Shown here one piece after another: positions 16,065-24,335 of a DNA stretch of 64,000 nt. Position 1 is the stretch's first letter. Each line of letters begins with the position of its first letter. Position numbers and translations under genes: made by a program. Under the pieces are notes generated by a model. The model ran no database searches. It was not told where the DNA came from and saw nothing but the letters and a program-made list of their open reading frames with translations. Source of the stretch: Thermomonospora echinospora (GTDB lineage: Bacteria; Actinomycetota; Actinomycetes; Streptosporangiales; Streptosporangiaceae); contig NZ_FNVO01000003.1 in assembly GCF_900108175.1 (NCBI RefSeq), positions 186,001-250,000 on the forward strand. The letters run 5' to 3'.

Positions 16065-17641
16065 TTCTCAAGGTTCCACCACGGCCCCCACGTCAGCACG
16101 CCGTGCAGATGCGGGTCGATCACCGCCTCGTAACCCGACCACTGGCCGCGCATCACGTAGGTGTGCTGCAGGAAGACCAGGAATACCCAAGGCGGGTTGT
16201 CCATCAGCCGGCGCTGCACGGCCTTGTAGGCCTGGACGCGGACCGCCTGGTCGGAACTGCTGCGGGCCTTGTCGAGCTCGGCGTCCACGGTGGCGTCCCG
16301 GTACGAGCCGGGGTTGTTGAACCCGTCCTCCGCCTGTGCGGAGTGCAGCAGGCCGTAGGCCACCAGGTCCGGGTCGAGGGGTGTGCCGTCGCCCATCACC
16401 AGCGCGTCGTTCCTCATCCGCGGCTCGATCGCGTCCCAGCCCAGCCCGGCCAGGTCCACCCTGATCCCGACCTTGGCCGCGTCGGAGGCGAACCCGCCGG
16501 CCAGCGCCTTGCGGACCGAGTCGCCGGCCGGATACATCAGCGTGAACCGTGCCTGCCGGCCGTCCCGGGACCGCACACCGCCGGCTCCGGTCCGCCAGCC
16601 CGCCGCGTCCAGGATCCGCCGGGCCTCGGCCGGATCGTGCCGCCAGACCGCCGTGGGCTCGGCGAACTCGTCCAGCACCTGGGGAACGGGCCCGGACGCA
16701 CTCCTGCCGCGCCCGGCGAGCAGCGCCCGGATCATGCCCTCCCGGTCCACCGCCAGGTTGAGTGCCCGTCTGATCGCCAGGTCGCCGGTCACCGGGTTCT
16801 TCTGTGGCAGCATCACCCCGCGGTAGTCGGCACTGTCATGGCTGTAGATGGTCATGCCGTCCTTGCCGGAGAACGTGCCGGCCAGCGCGGGCGGCAGCAC
16901 CGTGCCGTCGAAGTCACCGCGCCGCATGCGCTGCGCCCGGGTGTTGTCGTCGGGGACGAACACCACCGTGACTCGCCGGATCTTCGGCGCGCCGCCCCAG
17001 TAGTCCTCGTTGGCGGTGAGCACCAACCGTTCGCCCCGCCGCCATTCGCTGAACCGGTACGGGCCGGTGCCGATCGGGCGCGTGTTGAACGGCGAGGACT
17101 CCAGCCTGCCGCCGGTCAGCGCCTCGGACGGGACGATGCCCAACGCCAGTTTGTGCACGAACGGCGCGTACGTGTGGCGCAGCCGGAACTCCACCGAGTC
17201 CGGCCCGCTCTGCCGTACCCCGGCCAGCATCCGGAACGAGGAGGCCACCGGGGAGGCCGCCGCCGGATCCAGCAGCGTCCGGTAGGTGGCCACCACGTCC
17301 TCGGGCCCGAACGACGATCCGTCGTGGAAGGTCACCCCGGTGCGCAGCCGGACCTTCCAGGTCTTGCCGTCCGCCGACGGCTCCGGCACGGCGGCGGCCA
17401 ACGCCGGCCGCGGCCGGCGGTCCGCGTCGTGCGTCACCAGCCCGTCGAAGATCTTGCTCATGCCCTGTTCGGCGAACCCCATCAACGGGTGCAGCGACTC
17501 GTCCTCGTACGGATCCGCGAGCACCACACCGTCGTCCCGCACCCGGCTGTCGGGCGCGGCACACGAGGCCAGTCCCATCGACACCACGGTGACGGCCGCG
17601 GTCACCACCAACCCGGACAAACCACGCGAAGCATCCCTCAC
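16046..17641 (-). CDS. nikA: Extracellular solute-binding lipoprotein, SBP family 5 (NikA-like)
   Basis: 531 residues. A lipoprotein signal ends in GLASC with acylated Cys27. Family-5 motifs include EDESLHPLMGF, DGKTWKVRLRTGVTFHDGSSF and NLAVDREGMI. It captures the substrate outside the membrane and feeds NikBC. GTG start at 17641; upstream are two tandem Nur-like boxes, which is why nickel is proposed over peptides. In Streptomyces coelicolor a nickel-responsive Fur homologue (Nur) represses a nikABCDE operon of the same gene order (established knowledge). Confidence 0.82.
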   Translation of the reverse strand: MRDASRGLSGLVVTAAVTVVSMGLASCAAPDSRVRDDGVVLADPYEDESLHPLMGFAEQGMSKIFDGLVTHDADRRPRPALAAAVPEPSADGKTWKVRLRTGVTFHDGSSFGPEDVVATYRTLLDPAAASPVASSFRMLAGVRQSGPDSVEFRLRHTYAPFVHKLALGIVPSEALTGGRLESSPFNTRPIGTGPYRFSEWRRGERLVLTANEDYWGGAPKIRRVTVVFVPDDNTRAQRMRRGDFDGTVLPPALAGTFSGKDGMTIYSHDSADYRGVMLPQKNPVTGDLAIRRALNLAVDREGMIRALLAGRGRSASGPVPQVLDEFAEPTAVWRHDPAEARRILDAAGWRTGAGGVRSRDGRQARFTLMYPAGDSVRKALAGGFASDAAKVGIRVDLAGLGWDAIEPRMRNDALVMGDGTPLDPDLVAYGLLHSAQAEDGFNNPGSYRDATVDAELDKARSSSDQAVRVQAYKAVQRRLMDNPPWVFLVFLQHTYVMRGQWSGYEAVIDPHLHGVLTWGPWWNLEKWSRRG

Positions 17642-17672
17642 GGCCAGGACGCTAACCTTCCGGGACCTCTAG

Positions 17673-17706
17673 ATGCAAGAGACTCGCAACTGCGAACATA
17701 TGGCAA
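17673..17706 (-). promoter_or_regulatory. Two tandem Nur-box-like sites before nikA
   Basis: On the plus strand ATGCAAGAGACTCGCAA (17673-17689) and CTGCGAACATATGGCAA (17690-17706) lie end to end; read on the minus strand they are TTGC-N9-GCAT and TTGC-N9-GCAG. The Streptomyces Nur consensus is TTGCAA-N5-TTGCAA, i.e. TTGC-N9-GCAA, so both fit, the first best. They lie 32-65 bases upstream of the nikA start, where a repressor would block the promoter. Confidence 0.72.
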
Positions 17707-18061
17707 TAATCTCACCGGGGCCTCCGCCGCACGGCCGAGACAGCCCGCCACCCGCGGCCCACCGCGATCATGATCATGGGGAGACGTGTTCGGCCAGGTG
17801 CAGCGAGAACCACAGCGCCACCACGGCCAGGACCAGGGCGGTGGGCACGACGGTGGGCACGGCGGCCGCCGGCACCGCGACGACCGCCTCGGACCGGCGC
17901 GTCCACCCCCGGTCACCGCGGGACGGGACCGGCGGCGCTCCGAACGGCCGGGCGGAACGAGCGACCCGGTTCCTCCCCGACGCCCCTTATCCCGGGTACC
18001 GCCAGCCGCGATCTTTCTCGGCGTGCGGCCCTTGACCTCACGTGGCCCGTGACCGCGCTGC
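17707..18061. other. 355-base gap between nikA promoter and the DMT-like copy 2 gene
   Basis: No convincing gene. It holds the nik promoter region at its left end and one doubtful 33-codon minus-strand frame (17774-17875). I looked for a cobalamin riboswitch on the minus strand and did not find its conserved boxes. Confidence 0.5.
17774..17875 (-). CDS. Possible small single-helix membrane peptide with C-terminal histidines
   Basis: From GTG 17875 the frame encodes a peptide of 33 residues: a hydrophobic run VPTALVLAVVALWFS followed by LHLAEHVSP and a stop. A helix with two histidines just behind it recalls small metal-transport accessory proteins such as CbtB, and it sits beside a nickel operon, but there is no ribosome-binding site that I can see and no clear family match. 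Could equally be chance. Confidence 0.2.
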   Translation of the reverse strand: MPAAAVPTVVPTALVLAVVALWFSLHLAEHVSP

Positions 18062-19009
18062 TCAGCGGGTTTCGCCGGCCCCCGGGAGCGCACGCTGGGC
18101 AAGAGCGGCTCCGGGCCCATGGCCGTGGAGGCGGCCGCTCCGCCCAGGGCTGTCGTGATGCGGCAGGGCGGCGAGCGCGACGGCGGAGAGGGCCAGCCCC
18201 GTGACGAGGAAGCCCAAAGACGGCTGCCGGGGCCATCCGTACCCGTACAGGACGATGGACACGACCAGCAGATGGGTCTTGGCGGCCACGGTCGCGATGA
18301 TGCCGATCATGACGAGCCTGCAGCGTTGCAGGGCGATCTGGAGCTGGGCGATCCCCAGCCCGCCCGCGATGACGAGGAGGTACGGATAGGGCGTGGCCAC
18401 CGGCGGCGGGTCCGTGGGCCGCAGCAGCGTGATCCCTTCGAGGGCCAGTTCGGCGGTGCCGATGAGGATTCCGGCGCTGACGCCGTAGGCGATGCCGGTG
18501 GGCGGCCGGGCGTGCGTGCCGCCCGGGGAGATCTCGCAGGCGGAGAACAGCGCCAGTGACAGGACCAGCGAGGGCAGCGCGAGGGCTCCGAGTTGCGCCG
18601 GGGAGGGCAGGCCGGCGGCGGGCCCGAAGCCCGCGCAGGACAACGCGATCATGAGCGCGGCCGTGCCGGCCAGCGCGACACACGCCCATTCCCGCAGGCT
18701 GAGCCGCTCACCGAACCGGGTCGTCGCCACCAGGAGCAGCACCGTCAGGCCGGAGACGAAGGCCGGCTGGGCGGCCGGCAGCGGGAGACAGGACAGGGCC
18801 ACCCATTGCAGGGCCAGTCCCACTCCGGCGAGGACGGCGCCGCCGCACCAGGTCCGGCTCGTGATCATCGCGGCGGCCAGCCGGAGGGGACGGGTGCCGT
18901 GCAGCGGCTCCATCCGGTCGGCCGCCGCCTTGAACGTCGCGATGCCGAGGAGGTACACGCCGCTCGCAAAGACCGCGACGACGATCGCCCAGGGCGTGTC
19001 CATGTCCAT
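18062..19009 (-). CDS. DMT/EamA-like multispanning membrane protein, copy 2
   Basis: 315 residues, nine to ten helices, paralogous to 9108-10022: shared signatures include GERLSLREWACVALAGTAAL, GTAELALEGITLL and QLQIALQRCRLVMIGIIATV followed by AAKTHLLV. ATG at 19009 is preferred over GTG 19030 because GGAG lies five bases upstream of it. It is divergent from a DUF2236 gene across a perfect 40-bp palindrome. The first copy is also linked to a DUF2236 gene, so the two families may work together. Substrate unknown. Confidence 0.7.
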   Translation of the reverse strand: MDMDTPWAIVVAVFASGVYLLGIATFKAAADRMEPLHGTRPLRLAAAMITSRTWCGGAVLAGVGLALQWVALSCLPLPAAQPAFVSGLTVLLLVATTRFGERLSLREWACVALAGTAALMIALSCAGFGPAAGLPSPAQLGALALPSLVLSLALFSACEISPGGTHARPPTGIAYGVSAGILIGTAELALEGITLLRPTDPPPVATPYPYLLVIAGGLGIAQLQIALQRCRLVMIGIIATVAAKTHLLVVSIVLYGYGWPRQPSLGFLVTGLALSAVALAALPHHDSPGRSGRLHGHGPGAALAQRALPGAGETR

Positions 19010-19145
19010 GACGGCTCCGGTCCGCTCCACGATCCGGCTTCCCCTTCATCGGGACGGTCGTAGCCGGCCGCGGCACCTGATGCTCCGGGCGTTCGTCGAG
19101 GCCACCGGTGCACCTCCTGTCCGATCAGCCGGAACCTTAGACCAT

Positions 19146-19185
19146 TATTGGCGCCTTGCCAATAGCTATTGGCAAGGCGCCAATA
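19146..19185. promoter_or_regulatory. Perfect 40-bp palindromic operator between DMT-like and DUF2236 genes
   Basis: The left half (19146-19165) is TATTGGCGCCTTGCCAATAG and the right half is its exact reverse complement. Within it are two TTGGC-N5-GCCAA repeats (19148-19162 and 19169-19183). The same repeat recurs at 20376-20390 upstream of the mce operon. It lies in the 347-base gap 19010-19356, which otherwise holds nothing I can identify, and could control both flanking genes. Confidence 0.8.
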
Positions 19186-19356
19186 GGCGTCTATGGTCCG
19201 ATTACCGGAGACGACCAAGCCGCAGCACACGTCCCCGCGGTGCCGGGGACCTGGCCGCCTTCGGCCGCCCGACGGTCCTCCGGTCCGCGCGGCCGACACC
19301 GGCCCGGCGACGGCCGAGGCGCTCTCCGGCCCCCGTGCAGGGAAAGGCGCCGGACC

Positions 19357-20271
19357 ATGACGACGACTGAAGACCAGGCCACCGGCCGCTCCCCGGTCCG
19401 GGTCAGGGCACCCGGGCCGCGGCCGTTCGGGCCGGGCTCGATCCTGTGGGACGAGGCCGGCCTCCACCTGCCGGCGATCGCCGGCAACAGCGCGTTCATC
19501 CTCCAGGCCATGCACCCGGCGATCGGCACGGCGGTCGACCGACTACCCGGCTTCCGCACCGACCCCGTGGGGCGTGCGGTGCGCGGCTTCACCTCCGTGC
19601 AGACCTGGGTGTACGGCGGGCAGGCCGCGGTCGAGGAGGGGCGGCGGCTCCGCCGGATGCACAGGCCGCCCAGCGCCGCCGGCCAGGACGGCAGGCGCCA
19701 CCGCGCCCTGTCCCCCAGCCCCTGGGCCTGGGCCCATCTGTCGGGTTACTACACCGTCCTCACAGTGTTGCGGTACTTCTCCCGGACCCCGATGACCCTC
19801 GAACGAGAGGAGCAGATCTTCGAGGAGTTCCGTGGTCTCGGACGGATCCTGCGGGTGCCCGAACGGATGCTGCCCACGACGGTGGCCGACTACTGGGTCT
19901 ATTTCGACGCCATGCTCGCCGGCACCCTCGTTCCCCACCCGGTCGCCTTCGAGGTGCTGGAACGGATGGACAAGGTGGCACCGGCCGTCCCGGTCTGGCT
20001 GCGGCCGCTGCTCGTTCCGTTCGGCTTGACGGGTGGCAGGTTCGCCCGGTTCGTCGCCGTCGGCACCCTCCCGGAGGGGGCCCGCCGCAAGCTCGGCCTG
20101 ACCTGGACACCGGCCGACGAACGCAAGCTCCAGGCCGTCGGCACGGCCACCGCCCGCGCCGCTCCCCTGCTGCCCGAACGCCTCCGCTACACACCCGTCG
20201 CCTACCGCGCCCGCCAGGCCGCACGCGCCCGAGAAAGCCTGGAGGAGGCCCTGATCCGCCGTCCCCCGTGA
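19357..20271 (+). CDS. DUF2236 / MpaB-family oxygenase-like protein
   Basis: 304 residues, no signal peptide. Family features: FGPGSILWDEAGLHLPAIAG, ILQAMHPAIGTAV, TWVYGGQAAVEEGRRLRRMH, WAWAHLSGYYTVL and the end RYTPVAYRARQAARA. A close paralogue, similar along its whole length, is at 31255-32166. The frame is open from 19156, but that would start inside the palindrome; ATG 19357 begins the region shared with the paralogue. Reaction not known for this branch; relatives bind heme or oxidise fatty chains. It lies upstream of the mce operon with the same operator core. Confidence 0.82.
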   Translation: MTTTEDQATGRSPVRVRAPGPRPFGPGSILWDEAGLHLPAIAGNSAFILQAMHPAIGTAVDRLPGFRTDPVGRAVRGFTSVQTWVYGGQAAVEEGRRLRRMHRPPSAAGQDGRRHRALSPSPWAWAHLSGYYTVLTVLRYFSRTPMTLEREEQIFEEFRGLGRILRVPERMLPTTVADYWVYFDAMLAGTLVPHPVAFEVLERMDKVAPAVPVWLRPLLVPFGLTGGRFARFVAVGTLPEGARRKLGLTWTPADERKLQAVGTATARAAPLLPERLRYTPVAYRARQAARARESLEEALIRRPP

Positions 20272-20375
20272 GCCGGGAGCATGCACCACGGTCGTCGTCA
20301 TCGGCCCGGACGCCGAACGGGCGGAGCCCGCACCCGGCGAGACCAGCGATCTTATTGTCAATTTGTCAGAAGATA

Positions 20376-20390
20376 TTGGCGCATCGCCAA
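20376..20390. promoter_or_regulatory. TTGGC-N5-GCCAA operator upstream of mce operon
   Basis: TTGGCGCATCGCCAA, 103 bases before the first mce-operon start, same arm sequence and spacing as the doubled site at 19146-19185. Two TTGTCA direct repeats lie just upstream (20355-20368) and may belong to the promoter. Suggests one regulator for the DUF2236 and mce genes; TetR 29802 is the nearest candidate. Confidence 0.7.
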
Positions 20391-20493
20391 CAAGTCGTTA
20401 CTGTGGCCCTGCCTCGCCGCCGGACCGCCCCCCGCATCGGGGATCGGGCGGCGGCGACCGACGGCGAGGCGGTCCAGGAGGAGGTGACGGTTC

Positions 20494-21279
20494 ATGGCAT
20501 CAGTGCAGGTACCGGCACGGATCCACGGTCTGCTCGGCGAGGCCGGGGAGCTGTTCGTCATCGCGTTGGAGGGCCTGCGGCGCACCTGGGACGTGCGCAC
20601 CTGGTTCTGGGAGTTCGTCGAGCAGTCCTGGTTCCTGGCCCGCGTCACGAGCCTGCCGGTGATCCTGGTGTCGCTGCCCTTGGGCGCCACGGTCGCCCTG
20701 CAGGTCGGCCAGTTGGCGGCGCAGCTCGGCGCGCAGTCGGCGACCGGCGGCGCGGTCGTCGTCGGCCTGGTGCGGGAGGTCGCGCCGATCGCGGCCGCCC
20801 TCATCATCGCCGGTGCCGGCGGCTCGGCGATGACGGCCGACATGGGCGCCCGCCGCATCCGCGACGAACTGGCGGCCATGGAGGTCATGGCCGTCAATCC
20901 GATCCACCGGCTGGTCACCCCCCGGCTGTGGGCGGCCAGCATGGTGGCGACACTGCTGGCGTCCCTGGTCATCGTCGCGGGGGCCGCCGGGGGGTTCGTG
21001 TTCAACGTGCTGCTGCAGGACGTCACGCCCGGGGCCTACTTCGACGGCGCGGTGTCCCTGCTACAGGTGTCCGACCTGGTCGTCACGCTGCTGAAGTCGT
21101 GGCTGTTCGGGCTGATCGCCGCCGTGGTCGCCGCCTACATGGGGATGAACTGCGCCAGCAGCCCGGTGGGCGTGGGCCGTGCGGTCAACCGGGCGATCGT
21201 GGTCGCCTTCATGCTGGTGTTCGCCCTCAACTACGTGATCACGACGGTGTACTTCGTCGCGTTCCCGCCCCGGATCTGA
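20494..21279 (+). CDS. MlaE/YrbE permease A of Mce transporter
   Basis: 261 residues, the YrbEA-type permease. Conserved MlaE segments: REVAPIAAALIIAGAGGSAM, GARRIRDELAAMEVMAVNP (the EAA-like cytoplasmic loop) and five or so helices. Forms the inner-membrane channel of the Mce ABC importer with YrbEB; the ATPase (MceG/Mkl) is not in this window, as is usual. Preceded by a strong GGAGGAGG site. Its stop overlaps the next gene's ATG (TGATG). Confidence 0.92.
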   Translation: MASVQVPARIHGLLGEAGELFVIALEGLRRTWDVRTWFWEFVEQSWFLARVTSLPVILVSLPLGATVALQVGQLAAQLGAQSATGGAVVVGLVREVAPIAAALIIAGAGGSAMTADMGARRIRDELAAMEVMAVNPIHRLVTPRLWAASMVATLLASLVIVAGAAGGFVFNVLLQDVTPGAYFDGAVSLLQVSDLVVTLLKSWLFGLIAAVVAAYMGMNCASSPVGVGRAVNRAIVVAFMLVFALNYVITTVYFVAFPPRI

Positions 21280-22145
21280 TGGCCGGCCCGCTCCTTCCCA
21301 CCCGGATCGGCGCCCGCGCGGCGGGAACCGCCGATGTGCTGCTGCGGCGCTCCGCCGACCTGGCTCGGTGGCCGGTGTTCCTGTACCGGGTGGTGCTGTG
21401 CTCGCTGCGCGACCTGGTGTGGCGCCGTAGGTACGCCCGGACGGTCGCGCGGCACGTCAGCGACGTCGTGGTGGGCGCCGGGGCCACGGTCGTCGGCGGC
21501 GGCATGATCTTCGTGATCTTCACCATGGCCTTCTTCGTCGGCACCGAGGTCGGGCTGCAGGGCTACACCGGCCTGCGGTCCATCGGCGCCGAGTCGTTCA
21601 TGGGGCTGGTCGGCTCGTTCGCCAACGTCCGCGAGATCACCCCGGTGATCGCCGCCACCGCGCTGGCCGCCCAGTGCGGGTCGGCGTTCACCGCCGAACT
21701 GGGCGCGATGCGGATCTCCGAGGAGATCGACGCGCTGGAGGTGATGGGCATCGACTCCTTCGCCTACCTGGTGTGCACCCGGGTGGTGGCGGCGCTGATC
21801 GCGCTGGTGCCGCTGTACCTGATCGCGCTGTTCGCCAGCTTCTTCGCGACCCGGCTGATCAGCACCGAGTTCTTCGACCTGGCGCCGGGCGTCTACGACC
21901 ACTACTTCCGGCTGTACCTGCCGACGATCGACCTGGTGTACAGCTCCATCAAGGTCGCGGTGTTCGCCTTCGCGGTGATCGCGATCCACTGCTACTACGG
22001 CTACCACGCCACCGGCGGGCCGGCCGGGGTGGGGCACGCCGCGGGCCGCGCGATCCGGCTGTCCATCGTCACGATCGTCACCTTGAACCTGCTGCTGTCC
22101 TACGTCTTCTGGGGCGGCGGAGCGACCGTGAGGCTGACCGGATGA
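21279..22145 (+). CDS. MlaE/YrbE permease B of Mce transporter
   Basis: 288 residues. YrbEB-type: VGAGATVVGGGMIFVIFTMAF, REITPVIAATALAAQCGSAF and AMRISEEIDALEVMGIDSFAYL. ATG 21279 overlaps the YrbEA stop; the frame is open far upstream but only from this ATG does it look like a YrbE protein. Paired with YrbEA to form the permease of the lipid/steroid-type importer. Confidence 0.92.
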   Translation: MAGPLLPTRIGARAAGTADVLLRRSADLARWPVFLYRVVLCSLRDLVWRRRYARTVARHVSDVVVGAGATVVGGGMIFVIFTMAFFVGTEVGLQGYTGLRSIGAESFMGLVGSFANVREITPVIAATALAAQCGSAFTAELGAMRISEEIDALEVMGIDSFAYLVCTRVVAALIALVPLYLIALFASFFATRLISTEFFDLAPGVYDHYFRLYLPTIDLVYSSIKVAVFAFAVIAIHCYYGYHATGGPAGVGHAAGRAIRLSIVTIVTLNLLLSYVFWGGGATVRLTG

Positions 22146-23164
22146 ACCACGAGATCCCGCTCCGGCGTGCGCTCCTCGTCTCGCTGCTCACCCTGGTCAT
22201 CGTGGCCGTGGGGGGGTACGCGCTGGTGGCCCGCCCGTTCCGGGCGGAGGGGACGCGCCTGACGGCCGAGTTCGGACGCGCCGGACAGGGCCTGGGAGAC
22301 GGCGCTCCGGTCAAGATCCGAGGCGTGACCGTCGGCTCGGTGGAACGGGCCGAGCTCACCGGCGCGGGCCGCGCCCGCCTGACCCTGCGCCTGGACCCGG
22401 GAGTCCGCGTGCCGACCTCGGCCACGGCGTCGATCGAGCCCGCGTCGGCGTTCGGCCCCAAGTTCGTCGACCTGGTCCCGGGTGCGGGCGAACGCGGCGG
22501 CCCCTACCTGGCCTCCGGCGCCACCATCGCCCGCACCTCCGACCCGCAGGACCTCTCGGACCTGCTGAGCGACGCCGACGCGACCCTGCGCGCGGTCGAC
22601 GCGACCGAGGTGGCCACCATCGTGCGCACTCTCGCGCAGGGCCTGAACGGGCAGGGCGGGCGGCTGCGCGCCACCATCGACCACACCTCCACCCTGATGG
22701 ACGTCGCGTACCGGCGCCGCAGCGAGGCCCGCCGGTTCCTGCACGACGCCGCCGGCCTGACCGGAGCGCTGGCCGGCGCGGGCTCCGGCGACGACCTGAT
22801 CACCATCTCCGGTGACGCCAACACCCTCATCGCCGGGACGGCCGCGGGCGGACGGGACCGCCTCGGCCAGTTCGCCGACCAGCTCTCGGAGATCTCCGCG
22901 CTGGTGTCGCACGGCTTCGACAAACGCGGCGGGCAGCTCGGCCAGGGATTCCGGTCCGGCGAACGCGCCGCCGCCCTGGTCTACGCCCAGCTCGGACTGG
23001 CCGGGAACGCAGTGCGCACCGCCAACGGGCTGCTCCCGCTGTACGGGGAGCTGACCTCGATGCCCGGCCCCGAAGGCAAGAACTACATGCGCGCCCAGGG
23101 GCTGCTGCCCACCGACCCGTGCCAGTTGATCATCGGCCTGTGCGGTTCGACGGGAGGTCGCTGA
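22142..23164 (+). CDS. mceA: Mce family protein 1 (MceA position)
   Basis: 340 residues: one N-terminal membrane anchor (about 10-31), then an MCE/MlaD domain (LTAEFGRAGQGLGDGAPVKI then RGVTVGSVE), and a long helical region that builds the hydrophobic tunnel in this family. C-terminal CQLIIGLCG has two cysteines. ATG overlaps the YrbEB stop (ATGA). Confidence 0.88.
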   Translation: MNHEIPLRRALLVSLLTLVIVAVGGYALVARPFRAEGTRLTAEFGRAGQGLGDGAPVKIRGVTVGSVERAELTGAGRARLTLRLDPGVRVPTSATASIEPASAFGPKFVDLVPGAGERGGPYLASGATIARTSDPQDLSDLLSDADATLRAVDATEVATIVRTLAQGLNGQGGRLRATIDHTSTLMDVAYRRRSEARRFLHDAAGLTGALAGAGSGDDLITISGDANTLIAGTAAGGRDRLGQFADQLSEISALVSHGFDKRGGQLGQGFRSGERAAALVYAQLGLAGNAVRTANGLLPLYGELTSMPGPEGKNYMRAQGLLPTDPCQLIIGLCGSTGGR

Positions 23165-23165
23165 C

Positions 23166-24335
23166 ATGGCACGACCGGCGAACCCGCTGCATCGCCTGGC
23201 CTCCCTGTCGGCGCGGGGACGCGCCCGCGCCGCGCTGATGGTGCGCCTGGCGGCGTTCGTGACCGTGACCGGGCTGCTCACCGTGTACATCGGTGCGCAG
23301 ATCGCCCGGGTGAGCCTGGAGGAGGGCTGGTCGCTGACCGCCACCTTCGACGACGCCAGCGGACTGGAGCCTGGCGACCAGGTGAAGATCGCGGGAACCC
23401 CGGTGGGCCGGGTCGACGAACTGCGGATCGTCGACGGCCGGGCCCGGGTGCACCTGACCGTCAACGCGTCGGTCACGGTGCCCGCCGACAGCGAGGCGGC
23501 CATCCGCTGGCGCGACGCCATGGGGCGCCGGGTCGTCTACCTGATCCCCGGCACCAGCCCGGCGCCGATGCGGCCGGGCGCGCACATCACCCGGACCCGT
23601 TCGGTGGTCGACGCGGGGGCGCTGGTCGACCAGCTCGCCCCGCTGACCCGCAGCATCGACCCCACCCAGGTCAACCAGGTGCTGGTGTCGCTGTCGCAGG
23701 CGCTGGACGGCAACGCCGACGAGCTGGACCGGCTGCTGGTGAACGTGGAGGAGCTGTCGTCCACGATCGCGGCCCGCCGCGCCACCCTGCGGCAGATGCT
23801 GGCCGACTACGCGACCGTCACCGAGATCATCGCCCGCCGCGACAAGCAGATCGCCGCCGCCGTGGACGACCTGGTCGAGCTGAGCGGAGCGTTCGCCGAC
23901 AACCGCCGGCTCATCGACCAGGCTTTGGTCGAGCTGGCGGCCATGGTCCGCACCTCGGACCAGGTGCTGGCGGGCAACAGCCGGGAACTGGCGGCCGTCA
24001 TCTCCCGGCTGTCGGCCTTCACCTCCGGCGTACGGCGCAACAACGGCGCGCTCGTGGAGGTCCTGGGATCGGCGGCGCCCAAGCTCCAGCGCATCTTCGC
24101 CGCCGCCGACAACGGGCGCTACGTCGAGGTCGCGGTGCCCTGTGTCAGCCTCGCCGCCCCGCCGTGCCCCTACCCCACCCGCCTGCCCGGCCCCCGCGAG
24201 TCCGGCGGCGGCAACGGCAGGCCCGGCGCTTTGGGCACCACCGGCTCCGCGGGCGGTGGCGCGACCACCACGAAGAGCGCCGTTCCCCTCAACTCGTCCG
24301 ACGCGCTGCGTCGCCTGCTGGTCGGAGGCGGCTGA
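23166..24335 (+). CDS. mceB: Mce family protein 2 (MceB position)
   Basis: 389 residues: membrane anchor at about 27-48, MCE domain (FDDASGLEPGDQVKIAGTPV then GRVDEL), helical domain, and a low-complexity Gly/Thr-rich tail. A cysteine pair (CVSLAAPPC) lies before the tail. Starts one base after the preceding stop. Confidence 0.88.
   Translation: MARPANPLHRLASLSARGRARAALMVRLAAFVTVTGLLTVYIGAQIARVSLEEGWSLTATFDDASGLEPGDQVKIAGTPVGRVDELRIVDGRARVHLTVNASVTVPADSEAAIRWRDAMGRRVVYLIPGTSPAPMRPGAHITRTRSVVDAGALVDQLAPLTRSIDPTQVNQVLVSLSQALDGNADELDRLLVNVEELSSTIAARRATLRQMLADYATVTEIIARRDKQIAAAVDDLVELSGAFADNRRLIDQALVELAAMVRTSDQVLAGNSRELAAVISRLSAFTSGVRRNNGALVEVLGSAAPKLQRIFAAADNGRYVEVAVPCVSLAAPPCPYPTRLPGPRESGGGNGRPGALGTTGSAGGGATTTKSAVPLNSSDALRRLLVGGG

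Noticed and set aside
17930-18060. Possible cobalamin riboswitch on the minus strand near the nickel operon
   Set aside because: The conserved GCCACTG box and the GGAA...GGTG segment are not present.
19446-21278. Long plus-strand frame running through the DUF2236 gene and the first YrbE gene
   Set aside because: Only its last part from ATG 21279 is a real gene (YrbEB); the upstream part is a shadow of two genes in another frame.
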